Below are positions 27,930 through 37,138 of a DNA stretch of 64,000 nt, one piece after another. The stretch is taken from NCBI RefSeq assembly GCF_004005945.1, contig NZ_SACS01000002.1:248001-312000 (forward strand). The letters run 5' to 3'. Under the pieces are notes generated by a model. The model was not told where the DNA came from and did no database searches. It was given only the letters and a program-made list of their open reading frames with translations. The position numbers and the translations under genes were made by a program. The stretch's first letter is position 1. Each line of letters starts with the position of its first letter. The stretch is from Rheinheimera riviphila (GTDB lineage Bacteria; Pseudomonadota; Gammaproteobacteria; Enterobacterales; Alteromonadaceae).

Positions 27930-28424
27930 TTAAATATTGGTAATTTCGTCCCACTCTTCGTCACTGAGCAGTTTGTTCAAATCAACCAGGATCAGCAATT
28001 CGCCATCGCGGTTTGAGACGCCCTGAATAAACTTGGCGCTTTCGTCGGTGCCGACATTTGGCGCCGTATCAATTTCTGAACCACGTAAATAAACCACTTC
28101 CGCCACGCTATCGACCAGAATACCAATCACTTGCTTATCAGCTTCGATAATGACGATCCGGCTGTTCTCAGTGACATCAGTTGGCGGTAAACCAAAACGG
28201 GCACGGGTATCGATAACGGTGACGACATTACCACGCAGATTGATAATACCCATCACATACATCGGCGCACCCGGCACCGGAGCGATATCGGTATAACGCA
28301 ATACTTCCTGCACCTGCATCACGTTGATGCCGTACGTTTCTTCCTGCAGTTTAAAAGTGACCCATTGTAAAACCAGATCATTTTGTTCTTTGGTCTTTAC
28401 TGATTGCGCCAATAAATTACTCAT
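27930..28424 (-). CDS. cheW: Chemotaxis coupling protein CheW
   Basis: A 164-residue single CheW domain that links chemoreceptors to the CheA kinase in cytoplasmic arrays. Family motifs: WVTFKLQEETYGINVMQVQEV, the docking stretch PGAPMYVMGIINLRGNVVTVID (given to PGAPMYVMGIINLRG), and IGILVDSVAEVV. It follows parP by 42 bp and has its own start at ATG 28424. In Vibrio this position is occupied by the CheW that joins the polar array with ParP and CheA. Confidence 0.95.
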   Translation of the reverse strand: MSNLLAQSVKTKEQNDLVLQWVTFKLQEETYGINVMQVQEVLRYTDIAPVPGAPMYVMGIINLRGNVVTVIDTRARFGLPPTDVTENSRIVIIEADKQVIGILVDSVAEVVYLRGSEIDTAPNVGTDESAKFIQGVSNRDGELLILVDLNKLLSDEEWDEITNI

Positions 28425-28466
28425 GTATCGCTCCTTTACCTCAAAACCTCAAACCTTGGTCCGTGC

Positions 28467-29288
28467 TCAGTCAGAACTGCCAGCGCCCTGCGCTAACAAC
28501 GCAATCATCGCATCTACATCTAACAAAGCACACATATGCTGTTTTATCAATCCGGCTAACCAGGGTCTTTTCCCTTCAATGGCGCGCCACTTCACATCAT
28601 CTTGTTCTAACGCTACGGTGTTGACCAACGATTCGCAGGCCAGGCCCCATGAACTCTTACCCAACATAATAACATATTGATAGTTTAGTGTTTCTGCCAG
28701 ATTTTGGTCATATTTTTCTGGCATGACCCACATTGCTGTATTCACAACATTAATCTTTTGTTCCCGATACAGCATCACACCTTTGTACCAGGCTGGCTTA
28801 CCGGGCAAAGTATTTAAAGTGGTGATTTTATGAATACCACCCAGCTCTTTCAGCGGCAACGCTACTTTTAATCCGGCCACCGAGAAAAACAGTGCCTGAA
28901 AGCGGCCGGAGCGATATTCTTTGACTGCCGCCGCCGCAGGGGCTTTTGGCGGTGGCGTGGTGATCACGGGGGTCGTCAGCGCTGGCGCCGCTACTTTCGC
29001 CGCCGGTTGCGACACTGGTTGTGACACTGGTTGTGACACCACAGGAATAGCTTTTGCCACAATAGTTTCAGGAATGACTTTGGCACGAACCGGCTCGGTT
29101 TTAACCGGCGCCGGTGCTGCAACTTTCATCACGACTGCTGGTTTTTCCGGCTGAACTGTAGCCAGCAACTGATTTAATTGCTGCTTTTTAACCTCCGCCG
29201 CCACACTGACTTCGGGTTCCTGTTCTTCCGTCAGCAATGCGTTTAAATAATTGCGCATCACTTTTTGACTGGCGACCAGTTCACTCAT
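28467..29288 (-). CDS. parP: ParP-like CheW-domain protein for polar array localisation
   Basis: A 273-residue protein. Residues 1-30 are helical, 45-125 are a Pro/Ala/Val-rich linker containing three VSQP repeats, and 126-268 form a degenerate CheW-like (AIF) domain (FQALFFSVAGLKVALPLKEL, LPGKPAWYKGVMLYREQ). In Vibrio, ParP binds ParC and the CheA localisation domain and keeps the array at the cell pole. It sits between parC and cheW, exactly as in Vibrio and Pseudomonas. Start at ATG 29288 overlaps the parC end by 8 bp. Confidence 0.87.
   Translation of the reverse strand: MSELVASQKVMRNYLNALLTEEQEPEVSVAAEVKKQQLNQLLATVQPEKPAVVMKVAAPAPVKTEPVRAKVIPETIVAKAIPVVSQPVSQPVSQPAAKVAAPALTTPVITTPPPKAPAAAAVKEYRSGRFQALFFSVAGLKVALPLKELGGIHKITTLNTLPGKPAWYKGVMLYREQKINVVNTAMWVMPEKYDQNLAETLNYQYVIMLGKSSWGLACESLVNTVALEQDDVKWRAIEGKRPWLAGLIKQHMCALLDVDAMIALLAQGAGSSD
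29011..29040 (+). repeat. 12-bp tandem repeat inside parP
   Basis: gacactggttgt occurs at 29011-29022 and again at 29023-29034, followed by a partial third copy. It encodes the VSQP repeats of the ParP linker. Such in-frame repeats can change copy number by slippage and so alter linker length. Confidence 0.8.
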
Positions 29289-30069
29289 TGCCTGACTCCG
29301 GGTTCAACTGCAATAAATAAGTGAGCAACGTATTGTATGCAAACACCCCACGCGATTTCGGGGCGAATACCGGTGGCGGCGTCTGCGCCAGACTGGCATC
29401 ACGCATTTTGGTATCGATTGGGATCACCGCCGACCAGACTAAATCCTGATATTTACTTTTCAGCTCTTTATAGGCTTCCAGCGATGCTTTGGTTCTTTTG
29501 TCGTACATGGTCGGCACTATTGTGAACTGATAACCAGGCTGAGTATTACTCTGCATTAATTGCATGGTTGCCAGCATCCGATCCAAACCTTTGAGCGCCA
29601 GAAATTCGGTTTGTACCGGGATTAGGATCCGGTCACAGGCCGCCATGGCATTCACCATCAGCACCCCAATCACTGGCGGACAATCGATTAATACATAATC
29701 ATATTCGTCACTAATTTTTGCCAGCGCCTTCTTCAGAATCAGCCCCATGCCGCCTTTGTCACCCAGGGAGCGATCCAGCGTAGCCAACGCCATGGAAGAC
29801 GGCAGAATATCCAGATCGGTCATGCCACTTGGACATAACGACTGCATGATCTCTTCTTTGCTAATACTTTTACCACGGATGAAAATGTCGTAAACACTGT
29901 TCTCCAGCTCTTCAGCATCAATGCCAAAATAGTAGGTTAATGACGCATGGGGATCGGTATCAATCAGCAATACCCGATGACCGCGCCCTGCCAGCAGAGC
30001 ACCCAGTGTTACAGTTGTGGTCGTTTTACCGACACCACCTTTTTGATTTGCAATAGTCCAAACGACCAA
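29281..30069 (-). CDS. parC: ParC-like ParA/Soj ATPase for polar chemotaxis array placement
   Basis: A 262-residue ParA-family ATPase. The deviant Walker A KGGVGKTTTTV is near 10-20, with IDTDPHASLTYYFG (switch I) and YVLIDCPPVIG (Walker B). It has no N-terminal helix-turn-helix. ParC forms polar gradients that place chemotaxis arrays at the old pole together with ParP. Gene order motD-parC-parP-cheW supports this role rather than plasmid or chromosome partitioning. It abuts motD directly and overlaps parP by 8 bp. Confidence 0.88.
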   Translation of the reverse strand: MVVWTIANQKGGVGKTTTTVTLGALLAGRGHRVLLIDTDPHASLTYYFGIDAEELENSVYDIFIRGKSISKEEIMQSLCPSGMTDLDILPSSMALATLDRSLGDKGGMGLILKKALAKISDEYDYVLIDCPPVIGVLMVNAMAACDRILIPVQTEFLALKGLDRMLATMQLMQSNTQPGYQFTIVPTMYDKRTKASLEAYKELKSKYQDLVWSAVIPIDTKMRDASLAQTPPPVFAPKSRGVFAYNTLLTYLLQLNPESGNE

Positions 30070-31059
30070 TTAATTATTCCCGTTATTTTTCTTTGTCGCA
30101 TCAACTTCAGCATCAACCGCTGAAGTAATCTTAATCCCACCATGCGGTAGCCGGATGACTTTGATGACGCCGTCATCGGTCTGCGCAGGAGCCTGCAGAA
30201 CTTCTGCCGCCTGCTGCACACTGGTTACTTCTGATACAGAATTTGCTGCATTCAGCGGTTTTGCTGCAAATTTGGAAATGGCGATCACCACTTTGCGGTT
30301 TTCGGCACGGCCTTGCGCGGTGGAATTGTCAGCAAAAGGTGCAAATTCGCCGTAACCTTCGGCCGCTAATCGTTCCGGCCTGACGCCCAGCCGTTGTAAA
30401 TCCCGCAAAATTGCCGTGGCTCTTGCCATCGACAACTCCCAATTGGAGGCATAAATTTCATTGTTCATCGGCTGATTATCGGTGTAACCGCGAACCCGCA
30501 CCACATTAGTGGTCTGGTTAAGAATAGTCACAATTTCCGCCAGCAACACCGAAGCGGACGAAGTTTGTACACCACTGCCACTTGGAAACAACAAACCACT
30601 GTTTAATTGAATCGTTAGCCAGTCTTCATCATTTTCAACTTTCGCCACGCCTTCTTCAATCAAATTTGCCAGCGACTGCGTCAACTGTTCCTGCAGCGAA
30701 ACCAAAGGGTTGCCGTATTCGGGTTGTTTCAGTACCGGCTGCTCAGTGGCATCGGCCATAATTTCCGGGCCGGACGGCGTCTCCAAAGAAGATCCAAACT
30801 TTTGGTAGTCACTACGGGGTTGATTGTCGGTTAACACGTCGTCGCCTTTGACCCCAGTGTCAGGCTTCACTGGTTTTTCAAAAACTTGCGATAAGGTACT
30901 GGAAATCGTTTTGAATTTTTCTTCTTTGGCAATCGCCAGCGAATACAACACCACGAACAGCGCAAACATCAGCGTCACATAATCAGCATAAGAAACCAGC
31001 CACCGATCCAATGGATCTTTGTCCTGATGCTCCTGAAAACGATCTCTGCTGCGATACAT
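30070..31059 (-). CDS. motD: MotD-like (MotB family) stator protein
   Basis: A 329-residue protein from ATG 31059 (MYRSRDRFQEHQDKDPLDRW), preceded by GGTGA. The N-terminal membrane helix has the proton-site Asp, D26, in WLVSYADYVTLMFALFVVLY. A plug and linker region follows, then a C-terminal OmpA-like peptidoglycan-binding domain (about 165-270) with VRVRGYTDNQPMNNEIYASN and LSMARATAILRDL. It anchors the MotC-like channel subunit to the cell wall. In Pseudomonas the motCD pair lies at the same place, between cheB and parC. A longer start at 31098 overlaps motC. Confidence 0.9.
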   Translation of the reverse strand: MYRSRDRFQEHQDKDPLDRWLVSYADYVTLMFALFVVLYSLAIAKEEKFKTISSTLSQVFEKPVKPDTGVKGDDVLTDNQPRSDYQKFGSSLETPSGPEIMADATEQPVLKQPEYGNPLVSLQEQLTQSLANLIEEGVAKVENDEDWLTIQLNSGLLFPSGSGVQTSSASVLLAEIVTILNQTTNVVRVRGYTDNQPMNNEIYASNWELSMARATAILRDLQRLGVRPERLAAEGYGEFAPFADNSTAQGRAENRKVVIAISKFAAKPLNAANSVSEVTSVQQAAEVLQAPAQTDDGVIKVIRLPHGGIKITSAVDAEVDATKKNNGNN

Positions 31060-31063
31060 CAGA

Positions 31064-31807
31064 TCACCCGACCCGGTAAGCCGCAAGTTTACGTTCAATC
31101 ACCCGCGGGTTTTCGCCATTAGCAATAGAGACCACACCTTCGACAATCAATTCCTGGTACAAGGTGCGTTGGATCACAATACTTTTCAGCTTATTGGAAA
31201 TGGGGATAAACACCAGGTTGGCAAAACCGACACCATACACTGTGGCCACAAATGCGGTGGCGATGCCATGACCCAACAGTTCTGGTTTGTCGATATTCTG
31301 CATCGCTTGAATAAGACCCAGCACAGCACCGATAATGCCAATGGTTGGGCTATAGCCGCCCATCGCTTCGTAAATTTTGGCAGAACGTAATAACCGCTCA
31401 CGTTCGAGGGTCAGTTCCGCGTCCAGCGCATCCTGCAAAATTGCCGGTTCAACACCATCCACCAACAAATTCAAGGCATTATGCAAAAAGGGATCAGTTT
31501 CCTGTAAGGCTTCGGCTTCCAGTGATAAAAAACCATTGGTACGTGCTGCAGTCCCCCAGTTGATCAAACGCTCAACAGTAGCGTTCAGAGGTACATATTG
31601 TGCTTTAAACACCCAGCCCAACATTTTGATGCCAACGGTAAATTGCGGTAAAGGCGTCTGAAAGATTACAGCGCCTAAAGTGCCACCTAACACTATCACT
31701 AAGGCGGGTAAATCAAACAAGGTCGATAACAAGCCACCATGCAAGGTGTAACCACTGGCAACTGAAACCAACCCCAGAATTAACCCGGCAAATGCAAGCT
31801 TATCCAT
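31064..31807 (-). CDS. motC: MotC-like (MotA family) stator channel protein
   Basis: A 247-residue inner-membrane protein from ATG 31807 ([20 protein letters not shown]), with GGAAG six bases before it. Four membrane helices are visible: two near the N-terminus, and two near 145-200 ([20 protein letters not shown] and the following segment). The large cytoplasmic loop between helices 2 and 3 carries charged residues that contact FliG. It forms the ion channel with the MotD-like protein. The start overlaps the end of cheB by 8 bp. Proton or sodium use cannot be decided with certainty here. Confidence 0.9.
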   Translation of the reverse strand: MDKLAFAGLILGLVSVASGYTLHGGLLSTLFDLPALVIVLGGTLGAVIFQTPLPQFTVGIKMLGWVFKAQYVPLNATVERLINWGTAARTNGFLSLEAEALQETDPFLHNALNLLVDGVEPAILQDALDAELTLERERLLRSAKIYEAMGGYSPTIGIIGAVLGLIQAMQNIDKPELLGHGIATAFVATVYGVGFANLVFIPISNKLKSIVIQRTLYQELIVEGVVSIANGENPRVIERKLAAYRVG

Positions 31808-32939
31808 GCCCAACTTCCGCGACCAATCTGCTGGCAACGTCGGCCAGATTCACTTCAGCATCAGCCAATCCGGCACTGGTAACAGCTTGCGGCATGCCGT
31901 ACACCACACAACTTGCTTCATCCTGTGACCAGATTTTCGAACCAAACTGTTTCAGTAACCGACAACCATCCCGACCGTCCGATCCCATACCTGTCAGCAC
32001 AATAGCTAACACTTTATCGCTAAACACTTTCGCCGCAGTTCCAAAGGTAATATCAACGCTCGGCTTAAAGGTGATCCTTGGCGAGTCGTCATCTTTGATC
32101 CGTAATTTTGCTTGTGAATCAGAGCCTTCCACCAACATTTGTTTGCCACCAGGTGCCAGATAAGCCACTCCGGGGCGCAGAATATCGCCGTCAGCAGCTT
32201 CTTTCACTTCAATTTTTGCCAGTGAATTCAAACGACTGGCAAAAGCCCCCGTGAAAGCCGCTGGCATATGCTGTACCAGCACTATCGGTAACGGGAAATT
32301 TGCTGGTAAAGCGGTAATAATAGTTTGCAAGGCGACCGGACCGCCGGTCGATGTACCGATAGCGACCAGCTTATATTGTTTACCGGATGGTCTGAAGTTT
32401 GCTGAGCTGACAGCTTCAACCGGTTCGGTTCGCTCCGTGCTGCGCAATAACTCAGCACGCGCCAGCGGTGTACGGGCCAATGCTGATGGCGCAGGCCGCA
32501 CCGGTGGTGGTGTTGCCGTTGTTGCGGGCCGAACAAACAACCGACGCCGCGCCACCGCCTTGACCCGTTGCCGCAGAACTTCAATCGCTTCGCCTTTGTC
32601 GCGGGCAATATCTTCAAATTTTTTCGGCAAAAAGTCGACGGCGCCAGCATCCAACGCATCCAACGTTGCTTTGGCTCCAGCATGAGTTAACGATGAAAAC
32701 ATCAGGATCGGTACGCGTTGAGTTTTCAAAATCTCCCGCACCGCCTGAATGCCATCCATCACCGGCATTTCCACATCCATGGTGATGACATCCGGCTTGA
32801 GTTCGGCGGCCTTTTCGACCGCCTCCTTACCGTTGTTCGCGGTGCCAATCACCAGTAATTCCGGATCGGCAGCCAGGATTTCCGTCAGTCTGCGACGGAA
32901 AAAACTCGAATCATCTACCACTAACACCCTGATCGACAT
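31800..32939 (-). CDS. cheB: Chemotaxis protein-glutamate methylesterase CheB
   Basis: The 379-residue response regulator removes methyl groups from chemoreceptors. The receiver domain (about 1-120) has the phospho-acceptor D55 in [14 protein letters not shown] and an acidic pocket VVDDSS. An Ala/Pro/Thr-rich linker follows. The C-terminal esterase domain has the catalytic triad motifs IGTSTGGP (Ser), VLVQHMP (His) and GMGSDGRDG (Asp). It is activated by CheA. No cheR lies in the window; in related genomes it is elsewhere. It starts 11 bp downstream of the cheA stop. Confidence 0.95.
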   Translation of the reverse strand: MSIRVLVVDDSSFFRRRLTEILAADPELLVIGTANNGKEAVEKAAELKPDVITMDVEMPVMDGIQAVREILKTQRVPILMFSSLTHAGAKATLDALDAGAVDFLPKKFEDIARDKGEAIEVLRQRVKAVARRRLFVRPATTATPPPVRPAPSALARTPLARAELLRSTERTEPVEAVSSANFRPSGKQYKLVAIGTSTGGPVALQTIITALPANFPLPIVLVQHMPAAFTGAFASRLNSLAKIEVKEAADGDILRPGVAYLAPGGKQMLVEGSDSQAKLRIKDDDSPRITFKPSVDITFGTAAKVFSDKVLAIVLTGMGSDGRDGCRLLKQFGSKIWSQDEASCVVYGMPQAVTSAGLADAEVNLADVASRLVAEVGHG

Positions 32940-32950
32940 AGATGACTCGC

Positions 32951-35200
32951 TTATGAAGTTAAGTTGTTAAACCGATCAAACTTAATTTTCGACTTTTTCG
33001 CATAGTGTTTCAGTAAGTTTGGCACATCGAGGATCAGCGCAATACCACCATCGGACGTAATTGTCGCACCAGCCATCCCAGGAGTTCCCTGCAACAGGGC
33101 ATCCAGCGGTTTAATCACCACTTCTTCCTGACCGACTAAGGCTTCAACCACAAAACCAACCTGCTGGGTGCCAATCTGTACGATGACCACATGGCCCTGT
33201 TCACGGCGAAGTTTCCGATCAGAACCCCGTACCAGCCAATGCTCGAGATAAAACAACGGAATGGCTTTATTACGTACCACAATGGTCAATTGACCATCCA
33301 CAGTATTGGTTTTCGACAAATCGAGGTGGAAAATTTCGCTGACGGTTGCCAGTGGTAACGCAAAAGGTTGTTTTCCGACAATCACCATCAAGGTCGGCAA
33401 AATCGCAAGTGTGAGAGGAACTTTGATTTCAAGCAAAGTGCCCTGACCGAGTTTTGAGTGGATATGTACGGTACCATTGAGTTGGTTGATTTTGGTTTTC
33501 ACCACATCCATCCCAACACCACGACCTGAAATATCCGAAATCTGTTCTTTGGTCGAGAAGCCTGGCGCGAAAATTAAGTTAAATGCTTCGGTGTCAGACA
33601 TCCGGGCAGCAGCGTCTGGATCTAAGACACCACGCTTAATCGCAATGGCTTTTAATTTTTCCGGATCCATACCGGCGCCATCATCCTGAATCGTCAACAG
33701 AATGTGGTCACCCGCCTGTTGTGCGGCCAGCTTCACCAAACCAGTTCTGGATTTGCCATTGGCCGCGCGCACATCCGGCATTTCAATACCGTGGTCAACC
33801 GAGTTGCGGACTAAGTGGACCAGCGGATCGGCCAGTGCTTCAACCAGGTTTTTATCCAGGTCAGTGTCTTCGCCTTCCAGCACCAGATTGATATCTTTGT
33901 GTAATGAGCGCGCTAAATCGCGAACAACCCGCGGGAATCGGCCAAATACTTTTTTGATCGGCTGCATCCGGGTTTTCATTACGGCACCCTGCAAGTCTGC
34001 AGTCACCACATCCAGATTCGAAATGGCTTTACTCATTTCTTCGTTTTGCGCCACGCTGGATAAGCTGACCAACCGGTTACGCACCAGCACCAACTCACCC
34101 ACCATGTTCATAATTTGATCAAGACGTTTGGTATCAACCCGCACTGTGGTATCGGCTTGTGCAGCGTTACCACCACCTTTACCATCATCGCCATCACGAT
34201 CTTTTGCTGCACTGGCGGCGACCGCAGGTGCTGGCGCTGGCGCCGAAGCTGCAGGTTTTGGCGTTTCAACCGGTTTGGCAACTTCAACTTTCGGTGCCGG
34301 TTTGGCAACTGGAGCGGCAGGTTTAGCCGCTGCTTTTTCAGCTTCAGCCGGACCTACCGGTGCTTTACCTTTGCCATGTAATTCGTCAAGCAGTGATTCA
34401 AACTCATCATCGCTGATGTCATCAGGCGCTTTGGCTGCAGGTTTTGCAGCTGCTGGTGCGGGCGTAGTTTTTGCCGGAGCCGCCACAGCAGCAGTTTCAC
34501 CAGGCACAAACGAACCTTTGCCATGCAGTTGGTCAAGGATCGCTTCAAATTCGTCGTCGGTGATATCTTCAGTGGCACTTGGCGTAAAACTGACCGGTGC
34601 AGGTGCTGGCGCAGCTGCGACCGGCGTTCGGCCTGGGGCACCTGAGCCATGTAATTCATCAAGCAGTCTTTCAAAATCATCTTCATCGATGTCATCAATT
34701 GCACCGGAAGTTGTTACAGATATTTCGCTTTCAACTTCTAGTTCCACTGCCGCATCAAAAGTTTCCAGGCTCATTGCTGGTTCAACAGCATGGTGCTGTT
34801 CATCGGCAGATGCTGGCTCACTTAAACGGTGTAATGCATGTAAGACTTCTGGGGATGCGGGTTCTAGCGGCTGGCGATTTTGCACATTAGCAAACATGCC
34901 ATTAATAGCGTCAAGCGCTTGCAGTATGACATCCATTAACTCAGATGTGACACGCCTTTTGCCAGTGCGTAAAATATCAAAAACGTTTTCGGCACCATGG
35001 CAAGCGTCAACTAATTCAGTTAACGACAGAAAACCGGCGCCGCCTTTTACCGTATGAAAACCACGAAATATTGCATTTAATAAGCTGGCATCGTCGGGGT
35101 TATTTTCTAGTTCGACCAACTGCTCCTGCAACAGCTCAAGGATCTCGCCGGCTTCGACTAGGAAATCCTGTAAAATGTCCTCATCTAAATCAAAGCCCAT
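32951..35200 (-). CDS. cheA: Chemotaxis histidine kinase CheA
   Basis: The 749-residue kinase has the Hpt domain at 1-105 with phospho-acceptor H49 ([14 protein letters not shown]). A long Ala/Pro-rich linker (about 130-360) carries three copies of an acidic motif ending in L-L/D-D-E/Q-LHGxG, at about 169-187, 211-229 and 260-278. The dimerisation domain begins near 365 ([19 protein letters not shown]), then the ATPase domain with [12 protein letters not shown] and [10 protein letters not shown], and the CheW-like P5 domain to the C-terminus. It phosphorylates CheY and CheB. I do not see an ordinary folded P2 domain, so the repeats may serve as docking sites. Confidence 0.95.
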   Translation of the reverse strand: MGFDLDEDILQDFLVEAGEILELLQEQLVELENNPDDASLLNAIFRGFHTVKGGAGFLSLTELVDACHGAENVFDILRTGKRRVTSELMDVILQALDAINGMFANVQNRQPLEPASPEVLHALHRLSEPASADEQHHAVEPAMSLETFDAAVELEVESEISVTTSGAIDDIDEDDFERLLDELHGSGAPGRTPVAAAPAPAPVSFTPSATEDITDDEFEAILDQLHGKGSFVPGETAAVAAPAKTTPAPAAAKPAAKAPDDISDDEFESLLDELHGKGKAPVGPAEAEKAAAKPAAPVAKPAPKVEVAKPVETPKPAASAPAPAPAVAASAAKDRDGDDGKGGGNAAQADTTVRVDTKRLDQIMNMVGELVLVRNRLVSLSSVAQNEEMSKAISNLDVVTADLQGAVMKTRMQPIKKVFGRFPRVVRDLARSLHKDINLVLEGEDTDLDKNLVEALADPLVHLVRNSVDHGIEMPDVRAANGKSRTGLVKLAAQQAGDHILLTIQDDGAGMDPEKLKAIAIKRGVLDPDAAARMSDTEAFNLIFAPGFSTKEQISDISGRGVGMDVVKTKINQLNGTVHIHSKLGQGTLLEIKVPLTLAILPTLMVIVGKQPFALPLATVSEIFHLDLSKTNTVDGQLTIVVRNKAIPLFYLEHWLVRGSDRKLRREQGHVVIVQIGTQQVGFVVEALVGQEEVVIKPLDALLQGTPGMAGATITSDGGIALILDVPNLLKHYAKKSKIKFDRFNNLTS
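34367..34696 (-). repeat. Three-copy acidic peptide motif in the CheA linker
   Basis: Codons for residues 169-187, 211-229 and 260-278 of CheA encode near-identical motifs of the form D-I-x-D-D-x-F-E-x-L/I-L-D-E/Q-L-H-G-x-G, separated by Ala/Pro-rich linkers of about 23-31 residues. This is internal duplication of a short linear motif, not a DNA element in its own right. Confidence 0.8.
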
Positions 35201-35215
35201 GCTAGCCTACCTCTC

Positions 35216-35968
35216 TTAGAAACCTAAACTCGATAATAAATCGTCTACATCGTCCTGACCTGATACCACATCATCGCGCAACTCAGCATCAATGATTGGG
35301 CCTTCGGCTTCATGTCCGGCTTTGGGCTTTTTAACCACCACAGGACGGTCTTGCTGCGGCAAATTAGTATGACCAAAAGCCGTTAACAGACCAATCAGAC
35401 TGTCTTCAACTTCACGTACCAGTTCAATCACCCGCCGCAAAATTTGTCCGGTTAAGTCCTGATAGTCCTGCGCCATCAGCACTTCGGTCAAAGAACCCTG
35501 CAACGCGTTGGCATCCGTGGAGGCCTGATTCAGAAAATCATTAAGACTATGGCATAACTCTTTGAATTCACCAAGTTTTAGGTCACGTTTCATTAAGCGC
35601 TGCCAATCAGGCAAAATAAGCCCGATCCTGGAGTTCAGTTTGTCGGCGATAGGTAAACATGATTCGACGGCATCCATGGTTTTATTGGCAGCTTGCTCAG
35701 TCATATCAATGACATGAGTCAACCTGCGTTTTGCGTCTGGTATGTCTTCGGATAACAAATTGTCAATAGAAGGGTCAACTTGAAAACTTTTTAGTGAGTC
35801 GTGAAGTTGCCGGGTTAATTTTCCAACTTCAGCGAACAATTCTGAGGAGCCTGGCACCGCTAGCCCCTGCACTAATTCGTTTGCGGCTTCCTGCTGCTCC
35901 ATCTCTAACAACTGCACAAGCTCACGAGCCTGTTCTAAGGTAATCATAGGTGCCGTAATTGCAGACAT
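35216..35968 (-). CDS. cheZ: CheY-P phosphatase CheZ
   Basis: A 250-residue helical protein that dephosphorylates CheY-P. The long hairpin includes AQDYQDLTGQILRRVIELV (catalytic Gln in DLTGQ), and the C-terminus ends DDVDDLLSSLGF, the amphipathic CheY-binding peptide of CheZ. It lies between cheY and cheA, the usual polar-flagellum order. It starts at ATG 35968, 25 bp after the cheY stop codon. Confidence 0.94.
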   Translation of the reverse strand: MSAITAPMITLEQARELVQLLEMEQQEAANELVQGLAVPGSSELFAEVGKLTRQLHDSLKSFQVDPSIDNLLSEDIPDAKRRLTHVIDMTEQAANKTMDAVESCLPIADKLNSRIGLILPDWQRLMKRDLKLGEFKELCHSLNDFLNQASTDANALQGSLTEVLMAQDYQDLTGQILRRVIELVREVEDSLIGLLTAFGHTNLPQQDRPVVVKKPKAGHEAEGPIIDAELRDDVVSGQDDVDDLLSSLGF

Positions 35969-35993
35969 GGCGCCACTCCTGTGTCAGTTACGG

Positions 35994-36377
35994 TTAACCC
36001 AGACGTTCAAATACTTTTGATAACTTCTCTTGTAAAGTGGCTGCAGTAAAAGGCTTCACGATATATCCGTTCACACCGGCCTGAGCAGCTGCAATAATCT
36101 GCTCTTTTTTGGCTTCTGCGGTGACCATCAACACTGGGATGTGTTTCAGTCTGGCATCAGCGCGAATGGCACGAAGTAAATCAATACCTTGCATTCCAGG
36201 CATGTTCCAATCGGTGACGACAAAATCGAAATCACCATTTTGCAACATCGGTAATGCTGTGCTGCCATCATCCGCTTCCTGGACATTGGTAAATCCAAGA
36301 TCGCGTAACAGGTTTTTGATGATGCGTCTCATAGTAGAAAAGTCGTCTACCACAAGAATTTTCATATTCTTATCCAA
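35994..36377 (-). CDS. cheY: Chemotaxis response regulator CheY
   Basis: A 127-residue single receiver domain. The acidic pair is D11-D12 (VVDDFS), the phospho-acceptor is D56 in [10 protein letters not shown], with MVTAEAKK (Thr switch) and VKPF (Lys). CheY-P binds the flagellar switch protein FliM. The start is a TTG at 36377, with GGAGG five bases before it; it encodes the extra DKN before the conserved MKILVVDDF, as in Vibrio CheY. The internal ATG at 36365 is too far from that site. It follows fliA by 41 bp. Confidence 0.95.
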   Translation of the reverse strand: MDKNMKILVVDDFSTMRRIIKNLLRDLGFTNVQEADDGSTALPMLQNGDFDFVVTDWNMPGMQGIDLLRAIRADARLKHIPVLMVTAEAKKEQIIAAAQAGVNGYIVKPFTAATLQEKLSKVFERLG

Positions 36378-36418
36378 AATCCCCTCCGACGAGATACCTC
36401 AATGGTTATTCTCAAGTA

Positions 36419-37138
36419 TTACAACCAGTCCTGCATCCGGGCTCTAAGCCGCACCAATGCCTGACTATGGATTTGACTGACCCGAGATTCGCTGACGCTT
36501 AACACCTCGCCAATCTCTTTCAAGTTCAGTTCGTCATTATAATAGAGTGACAATACTATTGCTTCCCGCTCGGGTAAGCTACTGATATTTTTTATTAAAG
36601 CTTGTTGAAAAGCATCACTTGCCTGCTCTTCGTATAAATGGTCATCTTGCTTGTCGTTGGCTGTCACCAGCACATCATCAGAAATACCTAAATCTTCAAT
36701 CCCAATAATGCGGCCACTGCTGACATCACTGAGCATATGATGATATTCATCTAAAGTTATATCAAGTTTTTCAGCAACTTCAACATCTTTTACGTCTCGG
36801 CCGAATTCTGCTTCCAATTCGGCGATTGTTTCAGCAATTAATCTGGCATTGCGATGAACAGAGCGGGGTGTCCAATCGCCACGGCGCATTTCATCCAGCA
36901 TTGACCCACGGATCCGAATGCCGGCAAAAGTTTCGAAACTCGCGCCTTTGGTATTATCAAAATTCTTGGCCGCTTCAATCAAACCAATCATGCCAGACTG
37001 AATTAAATCATCGACCTGCACACTGGCGGGCAATCGGGCTAACAAATGATAGGCGATTCGCTTGACCAGCGGTGCATGTTTTTCTACCAACAACTGCATC
37101 TGATTTGCAGCACCATAGGCTGCCAGCCGACTATTCAA
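36419..37138 (-). CDS. fliA: Flagellar sigma factor sigma-28
   Basis: A 239-residue sigma factor, the same length as E. coli FliA, that directs RNA polymerase to late flagellar and chemotaxis promoters. Region 2 shows LPASVQVDDLIQSGMIGLIEA and GSMLDEMRRGDWTPRSVHRN; region 4 shows LPEREAIVLSLYYNDELNLKEIG (given to NLKEIG) and SESRVSQIHSQAL. The start is a TTG at 37138 that overlaps the flhG stop; the encoded NSRLAAYG matches the usual N-terminal stretch. An internal ATG at 37099 would drop 13 residues. FlgM, its anti-sigma factor, is not in the window. Confidence 0.95.
   Translation of the reverse strand: MNSRLAAYGAANQMQLLVEKHAPLVKRIAYHLLARLPASVQVDDLIQSGMIGLIEAAKNFDNTKGASFETFAGIRIRGSMLDEMRRGDWTPRSVHRNARLIAETIAELEAEFGRDVKDVEVAEKLDITLDEYHHMLSDVSSGRIIGIEDLGISDDVLVTANDKQDDHLYEEQASDAFQQALIKNISSLPEREAIVLSLYYNDELNLKEIGEVLSVSESRVSQIHSQALVRLRARMQDWL

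Noticed and set aside
34128-35057. A 309-codon open frame on the plus strand opposite cheA
   Set aside because: It mirrors the Ala/Pro-rich CheA linker, is low in complexity (Ala, Ser, Gly) and lacks a ribosome binding site; the CheA frame has all expected domains.
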